The notes under the pieces were generated by a model. The model made no database searches. It had not been told where the DNA came from and saw only the letters and a list, made by a program, of their open reading frames with translations. This document shows, in pieces, positions 53,296 through 63,259 of a DNA stretch of 64,000 bases. The translations under genes and the position numbers were made by a program. Source of the DNA: Phytophthora sp. 'mugwort' (Eukaryota > Oomycota > Peronosporomycetes > Peronosporales > Peronosporaceae); NCBI GenBank assembly GCA_033558025.1, contig JAUCEF010000002.1, positions 2,294,001-2,358,000 on the forward strand, given 5' to 3'. The stretch's first letter is position 1; each line of letters begins with the position of its first letter.

Positions 53296-53676
53296 TTTGC
53301 ATCATCACGTCCATCGGCTCTACGTCTGCTGGAGGATCGTTACCCAGAACCAATCTCTAAATGTCGAACGCATACACGGTAGTACGTAGCCTCTCGACCT
53401 TGTCAGCAGGAAGACTTCTGACAAGACCTGCTCAATCATCGACTCAGCGGCCTTGTGAATGTCATCACTCTCATTGTTGCTCGAGGTCACATCCGGCCCT
53501 TCGTCGTCGTCATCTCCGTCGTCTCCACTTGGTGATGACAGAAGCTCCAATTGTCTTTCGACATCAATCCCAAGCAGCTTCAGCACATGATCTCCAAGCA
53601 GAAACTCGTCATCTATCTTTTTTTTCGAGCAGCAAACACACCACAGGTTACACAATATTGACTGGGCCAGCGGCTG

Positions 53677-53868
53677 TCATGAGTGAAAGTCGCGGTAGTT
53701 TGGTCGAATCGTTAGCCCACGTCTTCTTGCCTGCTGGTAGTTTGCACTGATAGGCTTTTTCGATTTCACCACTTCGAAGCCCACCCCGCGTTCACCAATT
53801 TTCTTCAGAGTCGTTGAGCTAATGCACGACACCTCAGCTCCCGAATCTGGACAATACTCCACATCCAC
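53677..53868 (-). pseudogene. Gypsy aspartic protease fragment
   Basis: The short frame reads MDVEYCPDSGAEVSCISSTT, where DSGAEVS is the retropepsin active-site triad, followed by a strand-rich stretch (VKSKKPISANYQQARRRG). It lies upstream of the RT on the minus strand, as expected. Between it and the RT there is acidic, Asp-rich sequence in another frame (53320-53655). Confidence 0.65.
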
Positions 53869-54132
53869 AATACAACTTACACACAGTAACCGGGGTTGTC
53901 CCAGTCGGTCTGGAAGACACTACCTAATCATTTTTAGCTTCACGGTACCTCCCAGGTTGCTGCTTGCGGGTCGTCGAAGAACTATCAACGAACTTGTTCG
54001 GGCAATCGGCTTGTATGTGCTGACCGCCACGTGTCCAACACCCACCTTTTTGGTCCTGAAGTAAGCTTCTCCGACGAGGACAGAATTATATATGCCGCTG
54101 TGTTGTTTGAGTCTGGACGCCGCGAGGCCTCC

Positions 54133-55208
54133 CTACGTCAGACACCATTCTCGCACGTTTTGAAGGCTGTCGTGACGCCGCAGGTTTGGCTGCATGCTGC
54201 ATAGGTCGTCGTTTGTTCCCTTAAGAGCATTATCTTCTCGATAGATCTCCAAAGCTTTCTCGTTCACTATCGGGAAGAGCAACGTCACACTTGACTTTGC
54301 AGCAGGCAACCGAAAAACAATCTCGTTTTTGGCTCGCTTCTTCACTTCTTCGGGCAAGCAGCTTAAAAGAACATTGAACTTCTTCTTGACACCTCCCTCT
54401 TCTGCGAAAAATGCTCCAATCTCTAGTTCTTAACGATCGTGCGGCAGAGGTGGAAATAATCCATCACTAGCGCGTTAACGTCGCTCTTGGCCGTTGATAT
54501 CACTAGTTGGCCCCGGCTGAGCTCGTCGAAGCCAGGGAACACGTTGGTTTTGAAGCTATGCACCGTCTGCATGATCCCGTCTGAGAGAACTCTTCGGTGA
54601 GATCTTCTATCTGCTTGTCCCATTTCGTCTCACACAACGTCTCGAGGACGCTGTCGTCGAATGAGTTGTGTATCGAACGCATCACCGACTTCAGGTCTTC
54701 TCCTGACGACTCCAGCGCGCTCGCATGATCTCTTCGTACTCCAGTCGAAGGTCCACCCGCCGGGTAAGCGCTTCGTGCGAGATGTGTTCCAACTTGCGCG
54801 ATTCCGAAACAGCGAAGATCGGGTGCGCCACAATTGGAAAGTCGCGTTCTTGACTTGGCAGCCTCGTGGCCATTCCACCTCTCAGTTCGGCCGGAGCTGA
54901 ATTGGTATCGGCGTCACGATGCCCACCCGAGTTGGTTCTGCAACAGGTTTGCCCTTGTTTCCATTTGGCTTGGCTTAGCCTGCTGCCGTTGAAGAAGCTA
55001 CTACCGTTTCCCTTGGTTTAGCATTCTTCCAGTGCTTGACACTGAGTCCGTTGCACTGCCAGTAGCGGCAGAGGACGGGTCCGTCGACGTAGCTGCGTTG
55101 TCCATGTCGTTTCCATGGAAATTAAAGTTAACTTCGTAGTGGGGTCCGAATGAACACACTCACGAGGGAAGCTGACGCTTCCTGAGAACTCTTGCTTGTT
55201 TTGTTGTC
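54133..55208 (-). pseudogene. Gypsy Gag-like region
   Basis: Broken minus-strand frames between protease and the 5' LTR: 54133-54357 (EEVKKRAKNEIVFRLPAAKS), 54423-54685 and 54691-54878 (VAHPIFAVSESRKLEHISHE, LRLEYEEIMRARWSRQEKT). They are charged and helical, as in Gag, but no CCHC knuckle was seen. Assigned by position. Confidence 0.5.
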
Positions 55209-55381
55209 CGTGAATAGCAGAATGAGGTCGGCTGATCATTCGTCAGGTACTCTTAGTTCTTTACCTGAATATCCTTCAGTAGTCTCCCACATAGTCTTAT
55301 TCTACGCCGGCTTGGCTTAAACCGTCTTCGATTATCAGCCTAGATGCGTGGTCAGGTCCTAAAGACCATCGCCCCACTACC
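55209..55381 (-). repeat. Right (5') LTR of the gypsy element
   Basis: Partner of the repeat at 49066-49238. On the minus strand this is the promoter-bearing copy, directly upstream of the Gag-like region. Confidence 0.8.
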
Positions 55382-56000
55382 CCGACAGGCACATGCATTG
55401 TTGACCTGGATCGACAATACCTGAAATCTTGCACCTAATTAAATAAATAGACATTCTAAACTTCTCTTTCTAACTAATCATTTGCACATAGACAGCTAAA
55501 ATACGAGCGCGCATCACCACATGTAAGGCCTTTATAGGTCAGTGAAAAATACTGTACCGGCATTTCCTATTCTAACGGCCGCTTTGTTATAAGCTCCGCA
55601 GTAATCTAGCACCAGATCACTGAAGTAGATAGGGCAACTATTCATATTATAAGGGCAGAGCTTGAGTTGTTGTAAGCAACTGAAGCCAGTATGAATTGAT
55701 TCCCAGCAAGTTGCAAACAAAGGACAAAGACAACCATTTTATCATTATCTGTGATCGCGAATGCGTCGACCCCGGTAAGGAGGCCCGGGTGGGAAGTAAG
55801 TATTAAAAACCCAATAAACGCAGCGGAGAGTTTGTATAAGACGGAACTGAAGACGGAACGGATCAAATCAGTAGCAGCAATGGACTCAAATTTATCTGGA
55901 AACGGCAAGTGGGGGCCGATGGATTCAAGAATGAGAATCCACGAGTTCACTACCATGTACGACTGCTTAATTTGTCAATTCAATTCAATTCATGGCCGAA
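55382..56000 (-). other. Hydrophobic open frames, unassigned
   Basis: Minus-strand frames at 55642-55956 (104 codons, with KLSAAFIGFLILTSHPGLLT and KMVVFVLCLQLAGNQFILAS, two possible membrane spans) and 55532-55720. They could be a fragment of a small membrane protein gene or chance. No family recognised. Confidence 0.3.
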
Positions 56001-56374
56001 GCCGCTATTGATACCTACATTAGACAGAACTTCTCCGGAACATACTCGACTTGGCAGGATCCTTCCAATGGAAGCCTAACGCTGTAAACGGACACATGGG
56101 GCATTTTTTTCCGTTGGCCTGGATGCCCGAGCTTCCTGGCAGGCCGGCGGTTCATACAACTGGGATGGAATAAAAGTATTGGTCCACCATGTAAGCATTC
56201 AAGCCTCTTACCCATGATTCCAGTGCGGAGTCAATGGTCACAACCGCAATAGATGTAACGTGTCGGATGACCAGTGGAAACAGGAGAAAATATGCATCAT
56301 CGTCACAGCTGAAGACATAAGCACCTGCAACGCAGAGAATCCACGATCAATAGCTTGACCGAACTGGAACAACT

Positions 56375-57558
56375 ATGGCAGGAGGAGGCAGTGGTGGAAT
56401 TTCAGTGCACGCCCAGCCACTACCTAAGCATCATTACGAGGACCACACATCGACAGTGTCATGGCCTCCTAACAGTCCACGCAGCCAGGAACCCGCGCGA
56501 GCGGACTCAAATTGGCAAATAGTGACGCAAAACCGGAGGAAATACACTCGCGAGGAGACAGAGGCCAAACGCCCCATTAACAGCCCCCGAGAAAGCATTT
56601 CCCGAGCAATCGTCAGCAAAAATCCATCGGAAAAAATGCCCGTGCACCAAATATCGTACTACCGACCACTCAGTACGAACCTCGAATGAGACTGAAGGGC
56701 ACGTACAGGAAGGCAAATCGATAGCAGAGGAAATTGGCAGCAAACTTGGCGTCAAATCTCAACACATGGAAAAGGTTGAAAAGTTGATCACGGCGCAAAT
56801 CAACGAGATACGAGGCCCATTTATCGCAAATTCGATAAACACAATCAAACAGATCGATCCCAAGAACCAGAATTGGAGCAATGTACTGAAGAACAGATCC
56901 TACAGCAGTGCGGACTGGAGGAGGTTGACTCACCGCCAAACGGAAATTGCCAATACTACAGTGTAGCTATGGCATTGCTACAGACAGACAGTAAGGGATC
57001 TGGGGGAAGGTAAGTTACTTGAAACCTTGACAAGCAAGCTGAAAAAAAAAAGGTTTGTCGCGGCCGCGAACCACTTCTTCGACCAGCAGTTTCCCACCAG
57101 ATGAGACTCCAGACACTCATCGCACAAAATATAGACGAAGAAGACCTAATGCCGAACCAATCTGAGGAAGCTCTCAAGAACCACTTCAAAGGCATTGGAA
57201 GCTCTGCATCGAATAGAGATGGATACGTTGACCGACGCAGTTGGGGGTACACAACCACACGATGATGGCGAAACTCCTCCACCGAAACATTTACCTGGTT
57301 GAGGCCGGAATGGGATACAGCGACCCCGGGTGTTCCATGTATACTGCAGGAGAACGTGTCTGCAACGGCAAGAAGTTCACCACTGTCAAAGAGCGAGTTT
57401 TTAACCCTGGCGAAATTGCAGCATTGCTAGCCTCTGTACGTGAAGAATGCATTAGAGGAGGCAAAGATGCAGGACTCCTTATTGTCCTGATATTTCGTAC
57501 AAACCACTACAATTGGCTTCGTTTCCCGCTCGTGGAAAACAGATACATCGATCGGTAA
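56375..57558 (+). pseudogene. LINE ORF1-like region with OTU-like protease domain
   Basis: The frame 56375-56689 (Gly/Ser/Arg rich, NWQIVTQNRRKYTREE) is the probable ORF1 N-terminal part. At 56.93 kb one frame reads EEVDSPPNGNCQYYSVAMAL, the OTU active-site box with its Cys codon at 56948-56950 intact. The following helix (MRLQTLIAQNIDEEDLMPNQ) and the frame 57241-57558 (HNHTMMAKLLHRNIYLVEAG and LLIVLIFRTNHYNWLRFPLV) complete the fold; the His codon at 57505-57507 fits the catalytic His. Two or three frame changes and stops interrupt it. Unlike the first LINE, the catalytic Cys is still present. Confidence 0.6.
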
Positions 57559-58850
57559 TTGTGAAAGCAGAACACGGAGAGCCTAAATCGAAGCCTCCAT
57601 AGACTATAGCGAAGTTTCCCCATGGGGAATCAGAGGATAACCAAAGCAGGGCGCCAAAACGCCACCACAGTCTGCACAGACGAAATCGTGGGGACAATAC
57701 AACGAACAGGACAAAATTGAACGCTTTGGGGGGGACAAAAAGAGGAGTTATCAGTTTTCGATACATGCGGGGATCAACGGACTCTCCCCCGCCCACCCAC
57801 AAACTTTAAGAGACCTGAACATAGCCAACTCAACCGACGTAATGCAATGGTGCCTTCAGTATGACATCACGCCGGGCGTTTTAGGGGATTGACAGATCGA
57901 ACTCTGCAAGCATGACGCTCAGGAAACATTCACGCCAACGATCTCGGCGTATATACCGATCAGTGGTTCTCAATGTCCGAGGCAAATCCGACAACAGATA
58001 TTCCAGTAGAACTCGCCCGAAATCCGATGACCACAACGGATGAGAATACCGGGTGGGGCGGTTCACTAGAGCAACACGCAATGACAATAACACCAGGTTG
58101 CATCTGAAGCAAGTCAGGTCCCGTTGGAACAAAATGATTGAAATATGGGAACAACATATGGAACAGCCTTTCCCGAAGATGCCAACTACATCATCAAAAT
58201 GGAAAGAAGTCATCCAGGCTGCGCCCAACACATATTCGGTCCCTGTTGCAACAACACCCATTGCCGAAATTCATCCTTAGTGACATGACGGAAGCTCACA
58301 CGAACACATGGACTAACAGTGAAAGACTGGAATGCCTACTTATAGCCTCAAATATCTGGCAGACCAACATCATGAGACCAACCGGGGTAATGCTGACTGG
58401 ATTAAACCCTTCATCCGAGACTTTGAAATCCAGGTTGCGGACGACTTAAAAGCCTTAAATCGATATCCCCCGAAGATGTGGACCAGGTTGAAAAACAAGT
58501 TTATGGACAATCACAGCTCCTTAGACTATGCAGAAAGTTGGAGAGTAAAACCTTGACTCGTGACACTGAGAACGGATGACCACCAGGCGGTCCCGACGGT
58601 GACAATGGGAAAACTAACTTTGGTCTTTAAACTGCTTGAACAACGGCCCAAACTTCACGCGTTGATGAGTCAAACGGATACAACTGGATTATGGGCTAAA
58701 CGCGAAACAATACTCGTGAAATAGATCCAACAGAGGATACACCAATGGATCCATTCGATGGATCAGAATCACCAGAATACTATCATGGTCGGCGTCACAG
58801 CCCCACAGGATTAAACGCCAAATAGAGATTACTACAGTGACTTATACACC
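57559..58850 (+). pseudogene. LINE inter-domain region, unassigned
   Basis: Short plus-strand frames (58053-58280, 58138-58449, 58332-58556) of helical, Asn/Lys/Trp-rich sequence between the OTU and endonuclease parts. They probably belong to the LINE polyprotein; no domain was recognised. Confidence 0.4.
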
Positions 58851-58851
58851 G

Positions 58852-58998
58852 CACAACTGTTCGCTATCAATTCGAGACGCTCAGGCCGAGCAAGCAGGCA
58901 AAAACAATCGTATCTCAAAACCTACGCACAACTGTTCACTACCAATCCGAGACGCTCAGGCCGAAACAAGCAGACAAAAACAATCGTATCTCAAAACC
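58852..58998 (+). repeat. Tandem duplication of about 73 bp
   Basis: A unit containing CGCACAACTGTTC, GAGACGCTCAGGCCG and AACAATCGTATCTCAAAACCT occurs twice in direct succession just before the endonuclease start. The copies differ at a few positions. Confidence 0.75.
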
Positions 58999-59417
58999 TA
59001 AGAGGTTTTGCAGCTAAATCACGGCGCCATTGGATGAGTGGATGGAGACGGCGTAAAGTAGCAAAGCCCGGATATTATATTTGTTCAAGACACCCAAGTG
59101 CATAAGGATGATAACATACGCGAACAGATATCTCAGTGGGAACGAGCCTGGAAACGGAAAGCCTCTCTCGGTGCCGCAGTGTCTTACGTAGCATTCCATG
59201 GAATTTATGGAGCCTTCCAGAACAGGGACTCAAACCCATATCGCTACCTAGACTCCGTCTTAAACTTCACTGGACACTTCAAGAGGAAGGAGAGACGAGC
59301 ATCATCGGAGCCAGCCCAATAAGCACATCAGGTCCAGCGACATTTCACATGACGAAAGGAAGCGATGGCTGGACATGCAGAACAACATGGATAGACAATG
59401 AATACAAAAAAGTGTAG
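58970..59417 (+). pseudogene. LINE endonuclease N-terminal part
   Basis: Around 58.99 kb the sequence reads IVSQNLRGFAAKSRRHWM, the first strand of an AP endonuclease (QN.RG), then KPDIIFVQDTQVHKDD, where the metal-binding Glu is replaced by Asp (VQDT for QET). The frame 59098-59322 continues IREQISQWERAWKRKA and ends in a strand with SSEPAQ. The GDFN and later motifs are missing because the following sequence is already polymerase tail. Confidence 0.55.
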
Positions 59418-59485
59418 ACTTTCGAGAATTAGAGGCGTGGGAACGAACAGAAGGCATAAGTTTTGAGGCAAACTCAAGAGTCAGC

Positions 59486-61433
59486 TTGTACCCCTGGAAG
59501 ACCCTCCCTGAGACCTCAGCACTGCAAATTGCCCAGACGCTCCGAAAACAGCGCTCAAAAGGGGCAAAACTCCACAGCTATTACAAATTGCAACCAATGA
59601 CAAAGAATTACAAAGTAGGTCTACAACATCAACATGGGGCACGCCGCACTACAACAAAGCCCGGCGCAATTGTGGAACCAGGAGGGACTATACACTGACT
59701 ACCAAAAATGGACTGTCTACCGGATAGCCCTCGGAGTTCTCAATCTGAGACACGATGGCTGGCCACAAAATCGACAATGTCCGGACCCACTTTGTCATTG
59801 TACGGAAGGTCAGTGATCAGCTCGCCAGCTGAGTTCGACCCTGCGAGGGGTGAACCTGCGGCGGCCGCTGGGCTGGCTCCGCTTGACGTCGACGATCCCT
59901 TGACCATCCTGCTCTGGACTTGAAACTTGGTTAACTTGGCACCTGCGAAAACAAGCACACCCTGTTCCCGGGTCGCGGCGCCAGTTGTGGTATTGAAGCA
60001 CACACAAATTCGTCAGACGTGGCTACTTAGGCAGGAATCACAAGAATGGCCGAGATAGTGGGCCCTTGTTGGCCTGCACTGGGTTGCCCTAGCGGTTCGG
60101 ACCTTCCGGGACAGTGGTGTGTCGCTTCCGCCGAGACCAAATGCCCCATCCAGTCAATACACAGAGGTCAGCTGAGCTGACTGCCTCTGGCTTAGATATC
60201 CCGTGTCTTCCGCTAAAGAGCGGACGACGGCGCATTAGCGCTTTGACGGGTCGCCGAGAGAAAAGGCTTCTAGGCTAGAAGTGTTACGGTACCCGGACTG
60301 TACGGCGTACCGGACCGCCGAGTTCGGCAGGACTTGTTCCTTCGCGCTTGGCGAGACACGCCCCACCTTGGGCCGGCCTAGTCCTCTTGGCACTACCTGT
60401 CAACACCTTACAAGCTATGCCTCTTGGGTGTCAACGGTAACCATAATCCAGCCCGTGCAGGGAGTTACCGGATAGTGCACTTGTCTTGGAGTTGGAAAGA
60501 GTTACTCTGGTATTATTTTATCTCCTGGGAGCCCCCAAGGGGACCCTCCTATTGTTAACTATGCTCATATACAAACAACTAGTAAAATGAAGTGGGCTCG
60601 GATCTCGACCGACCCTTCGCAAAGATCTCAATGTAACCCCCAAACCCAGCGACCGGCTGAGTTTGTCCCGTCGAGAAGAAAGGATAGATCACATTATATG
60701 GAAATGTGCCAAACCACAAGGAGCCTGGGCATCATGGGTAAGCCCTTGGATGGGAGAAAAATGCACAGAAGCATACATGCAGCACCTCCAGCCCGCGATA
60801 GCTAGTCGGACAGCGCCGCGATTTCAATAGCTTTCCTCTCTCTTGCAAAAGCGTGTGTAGGCAGATGTACATATCAACACTCTGCGGCGATGAAATTACC
60901 CTTGCAAGTATGGTCAACTACAACCCCAGCAATGCTATGGAGACTCAGGAACGGCGCTGTGTTCAACAACAAAATTAGCAACAAAGAAACCACAATAGCA
61001 GCAATTCAAACGGCAGGAAACTACCAAGTCCAAGCAATAGCAAGTGCGTGGAAGCGTGACCCTTCTAAACGCATCCAAGGGCTATGTCTTGACACTTGTC
61101 AGCAAATTATGAATACGGCAGCTCGAAATCCACCACCCGCGACTATTGTGGCATGGATAATGGACTGTGCCTACATATCCAATAAACATTGGGTATGGAA
61201 CGGCGGATGGGTGCTATACTCTCACCAACGTGACTCTAATTGGCTAGCCGTATGAGCCGGCAGCGTATGCCTAGCTGCACCGGACAACCAGCTCGACGTA
61301 GCAGCCCAAGTCATTCAAAGCGGGATCCAAAGCCTGGCAGCAGTGACGGATATGCAACAGGTCTTTCTGCGCATCAACACGCTTGGCCGGAAAATTCGAC
61401 ATCGCCTGGAGAACACCGACGATGCATTGGAAC
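59486..61433 (+). pseudogene. LINE polymerase tail with zinc-binding domain
   Basis: 59486-59816 encodes the connector (LPETSALQIAQTLRKQRSKG, YTDYQKWTVYRIALGVLNLR) and CPDPLCHCTEGQ, the first half of a zinc-binding motif. After the inserted LTR fragment, DHIIWKCAKPQGAWASWVSP at about 60.69 kb is the second half. The tail runs on through 60890-61255 (VQAIASAWKRDPSKRIQGLC, YISNKHWVWNGGWVLYSHQR) to a final frame ending RHRLENTDDALEL with a stop at 61434. No RNase H motif was seen, unlike the first LINE. Confidence 0.6.
59813..60675 (-). mobile_element. Partial LTR element inserted in the LINE
   Basis: On the minus strand, an LTR-like stretch (about 60.59 kb down to 59986, ending in CA) is followed by a primer-binding-site-like TGGCGCCGCGACCCGGGAAC and then a Gag-like start at about 59.91 kb (MVKGSSTSSGASPAAAAGSP). 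Only about 170 bases of internal sequence remain before the LINE resumes at 59812. The TGGCGCC start is the usual form of a retroelement primer site. The right border, near 60.68 kb, is estimated from where the LINE coding sequence returns. Confidence 0.6.
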
Positions 61434-61869
61434 TGTAACGGGGTTACATGAAGAGTGCCTAGTCACTCATCAGAGCAAGTGTACCGAAGTACACTAATTG
61501 ATGTTGCCAAACATCACTATGACGTCGACGATAATGACGACATGGGTAGGTACCACAGATATGGTGCAAAGACCTCAGAGCCACTCAATAGGATAACATC
61601 TAAGGTACGTTATAAGTGACTAATAGTTAGTACGTAGACGCATTAAAAAGGTTCACCTATAAATATATTCAGTCTTAAATCTAACTAATTTTGGTAATAA
61701 TCCTACAGGCCAAGCACTAGTGAACTGCCGTTCACTGAGAGTTTGTATACTATCCGGAAGTCACACTTCCTGTGCGCAAGGTGTTGTGTACCCCACCACA
61801 CTTGGTAGCACTTGTAGTCAATCCACGCCTACGCGGGCTACTACCTGAAACCTCTGGGTCCTAGCAACA
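61434..61869 (+). repeat. 5' LTR (copy 3) of a Ty3/gypsy element
   Basis: 436 bp, starts TGTAACGGGGTTACATGAAG, ends CCTAGCAACA (TG...CA). It is the best-preserved member of the family also found at 24663 and 37903. Followed by internal sequence with Gag, so it is a 5' LTR. The 3' LTR lies outside the window. Confidence 0.85.
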
Positions 61870-61891
61870 TGGACTGGAATGAGTTTCTCAT

Positions 61892-62565
61892 ATGAACGAC
61901 TCACAATTCGAGTCCGTTCGTAAGGTGACTGGTATCTTGGGAATGGATGCCTTGCGCAGCTTGGCGTCGTCAAAGCAAGCTGAGCAGGTCGAACGCGGTC
62001 ACGCGTTCGACGTGTATGAGCGGGGATCATCGAATATGTTCGGAGCAACCTGCAAGTTCCGGCCGCCTAGCCGAAACCGGTCTACCCCAAGCCGCCGGGG
62101 CTGAAGGTAAACCCTTATGAAGGGAAGGAAGGTGAAAACCTTCGCTTCTGGGTGCGAGAAGTAGAGCTCGCAATGGATGCGGCTCTCATCTCCTCGGAGA
62201 ACCTCCGAGTGGCTTTCGCTCTCTCCAACCTTAGCGGGCGTGCTAAGAGTCGCGCGTATACGCGGGAAGCGACAACGCCTGGATGCTTCGCATCCTGGGC
62301 TCAGCTGTGTGAACAGCTCAGAGCAGCGTTCCCCCCGGCGAACTATGAGTACCGCTAGCGGCCACGCTTCTTGTCATGTAAACAGGGAAGACGTGAGCTG
62401 CACGAGTACATCCAGGAGATGCGGGAGCTCACCGCATCCCTCGTGGGAAACCCACTCCATGAGCACATCAAGGTGACGGTGTTCATGGACGGCCTAAAAG
62501 TGGGCCCGGCCCGCACCCAGCTGCAGGCCAATACTCTGGAAGAGGCGATCCAGGTCGCCCTCTAA
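61892..62565 (+). pseudogene. Gypsy Gag, with stop and frame changes
   Basis: Starts MNDSQFESVRKVTGILGMDA; after a frame change near 62.05 kb, NPYEGKEGENLRFWVREVEL and RVAFALSNLSGRAKSRAYTR match the retrotransposon Gag domain, then a stop (TAG) at 62356-62358 after ANYEYR, and LHEYIQEMRELTASLVGNPL and VFMDGLKVGPARTQLQANTL, the second half of the same domain. It would form the particle shell. The Gag identification is strong; no CCHC knuckle was found downstream, where the sequence is Arg/Pro rich. Confidence 0.75.
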
Positions 62566-62842
62566 GAGGATTACAGTCACCGACAGGCACGCGCGTCGGC
62601 GGCGATGTGGCCAGGAACAGCGACACCAAGTCGTGGGCCCCGAGCGGCAGTGCCTGTCCTGAGGAGGGACAACGAAAGCGTTTCCCTCCCAAGCCCATCG
62701 CGCTCAAGGGTCGCTAGCAAAGGCCGCGACCCCACGCAGGGGAACGCAGGACACCAGTAGGGGCGGGGCGCCCTACTGGGGAAGATCTAAGTCTTCATGA
62801 GCGGGGAGCGGGAGGTGCGCACCATGGAGACTTAGCCCCTGA

Positions 62843-63259
62843 GTGTTATTGCACTCTCGAATCGAAGAAGTGCAGCGTTGGACTGCTAGTAGTACACGTA
62901 AGTGTACGGGGATGTACCCATCCCTTCCGAGTCTTGATAGAATCCGGGGCGTCGAAGAACTTCGCACGCCGCCAGACTGTTGCAGAGAAAAGCAACAAGT
63001 TGGCCGAGAAAGCAAAGGCAACGGGACAGTGTCAGTACAACTGGCCGACGGAACGGTGAATACCGTTTCCAAGATCCATGTGGATCTAGCTGTGAAGTTC
63101 GAGGACTTCGACAGCATGGAGCAGTTTACTGTCCTAGAGATGAACAATTATGACTTGATCCTGGGCATGCCCTGGCTTGAGAAGCATGAGCCATGGATAG
63201 ATTGGCGAAACAAAGCCGTCGGGGCCAGCCGGCCGCAGTTACTGGCAGAGCATTGGTGA
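62843..63259 (+). pseudogene. Gypsy retropepsin, active-site Asp changed to Glu
   Basis: In one frame near 62.93 kb the sequence reads FRVLIESGASKNFARRQTV, where the retropepsin triad DSG/DTG should begin with the catalytic Asp; here the codon is GAA (Glu). The downstream half is in the other frame (62843-63259): VSVQLADGTVNTVSKIHVDL and NNYDLILGMPWLEKHEPWID, the typical flap-to-C-terminal strands (LGMPWL). A frame change near 63.0 kb joins them. The enzyme would cut the Gag-Pol precursor; this copy is inactive. Confidence 0.7.

Larger units (their letters stand above)
49066..55381 (-). mobile_element. Ty3/gypsy-type LTR retrotransposon, degraded
   Basis: Two direct repeats (49066-49238 and 55209-55381, 173 bp each) flank minus-strand coding sequence in the order Gag-like, aspartic protease, reverse transcriptase, integrase and a C-terminal chromodomain-like part, the Ty3/gypsy order. 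The repeats share AATAGCAGAATGAGGTCGGC at the left and AGATGCGTGGTCAGGTCC at the right; the left copy begins TG and ends CA. All coding parts are broken by stops or frame changes. No target duplication was recognised. A 1.03-kb inverted-repeat transposon sits inside its integrase region. Confidence 0.85.
56001..61433 (+). mobile_element. Second OTU-bearing LINE, internally deleted
   Basis: The plus strand carries a Gln/Ser-rich ORF1-like part, an OTU-like domain, an endonuclease start, then post-RT sequence, a zinc-binding domain and a C-terminal region ending with a stop right at the LTR at 61434. Almost the whole RT palm is missing, so the endonuclease is joined to the polymerase tail by a deletion near 59.4-59.5 kb. 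Part of another LTR element is inserted in its zinc-binding domain (59.81-60.68 kb). Stops and frame changes are frequent. The element has the same domain order as the LINE at 0.67-9.78 kb. Confidence 0.65.
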
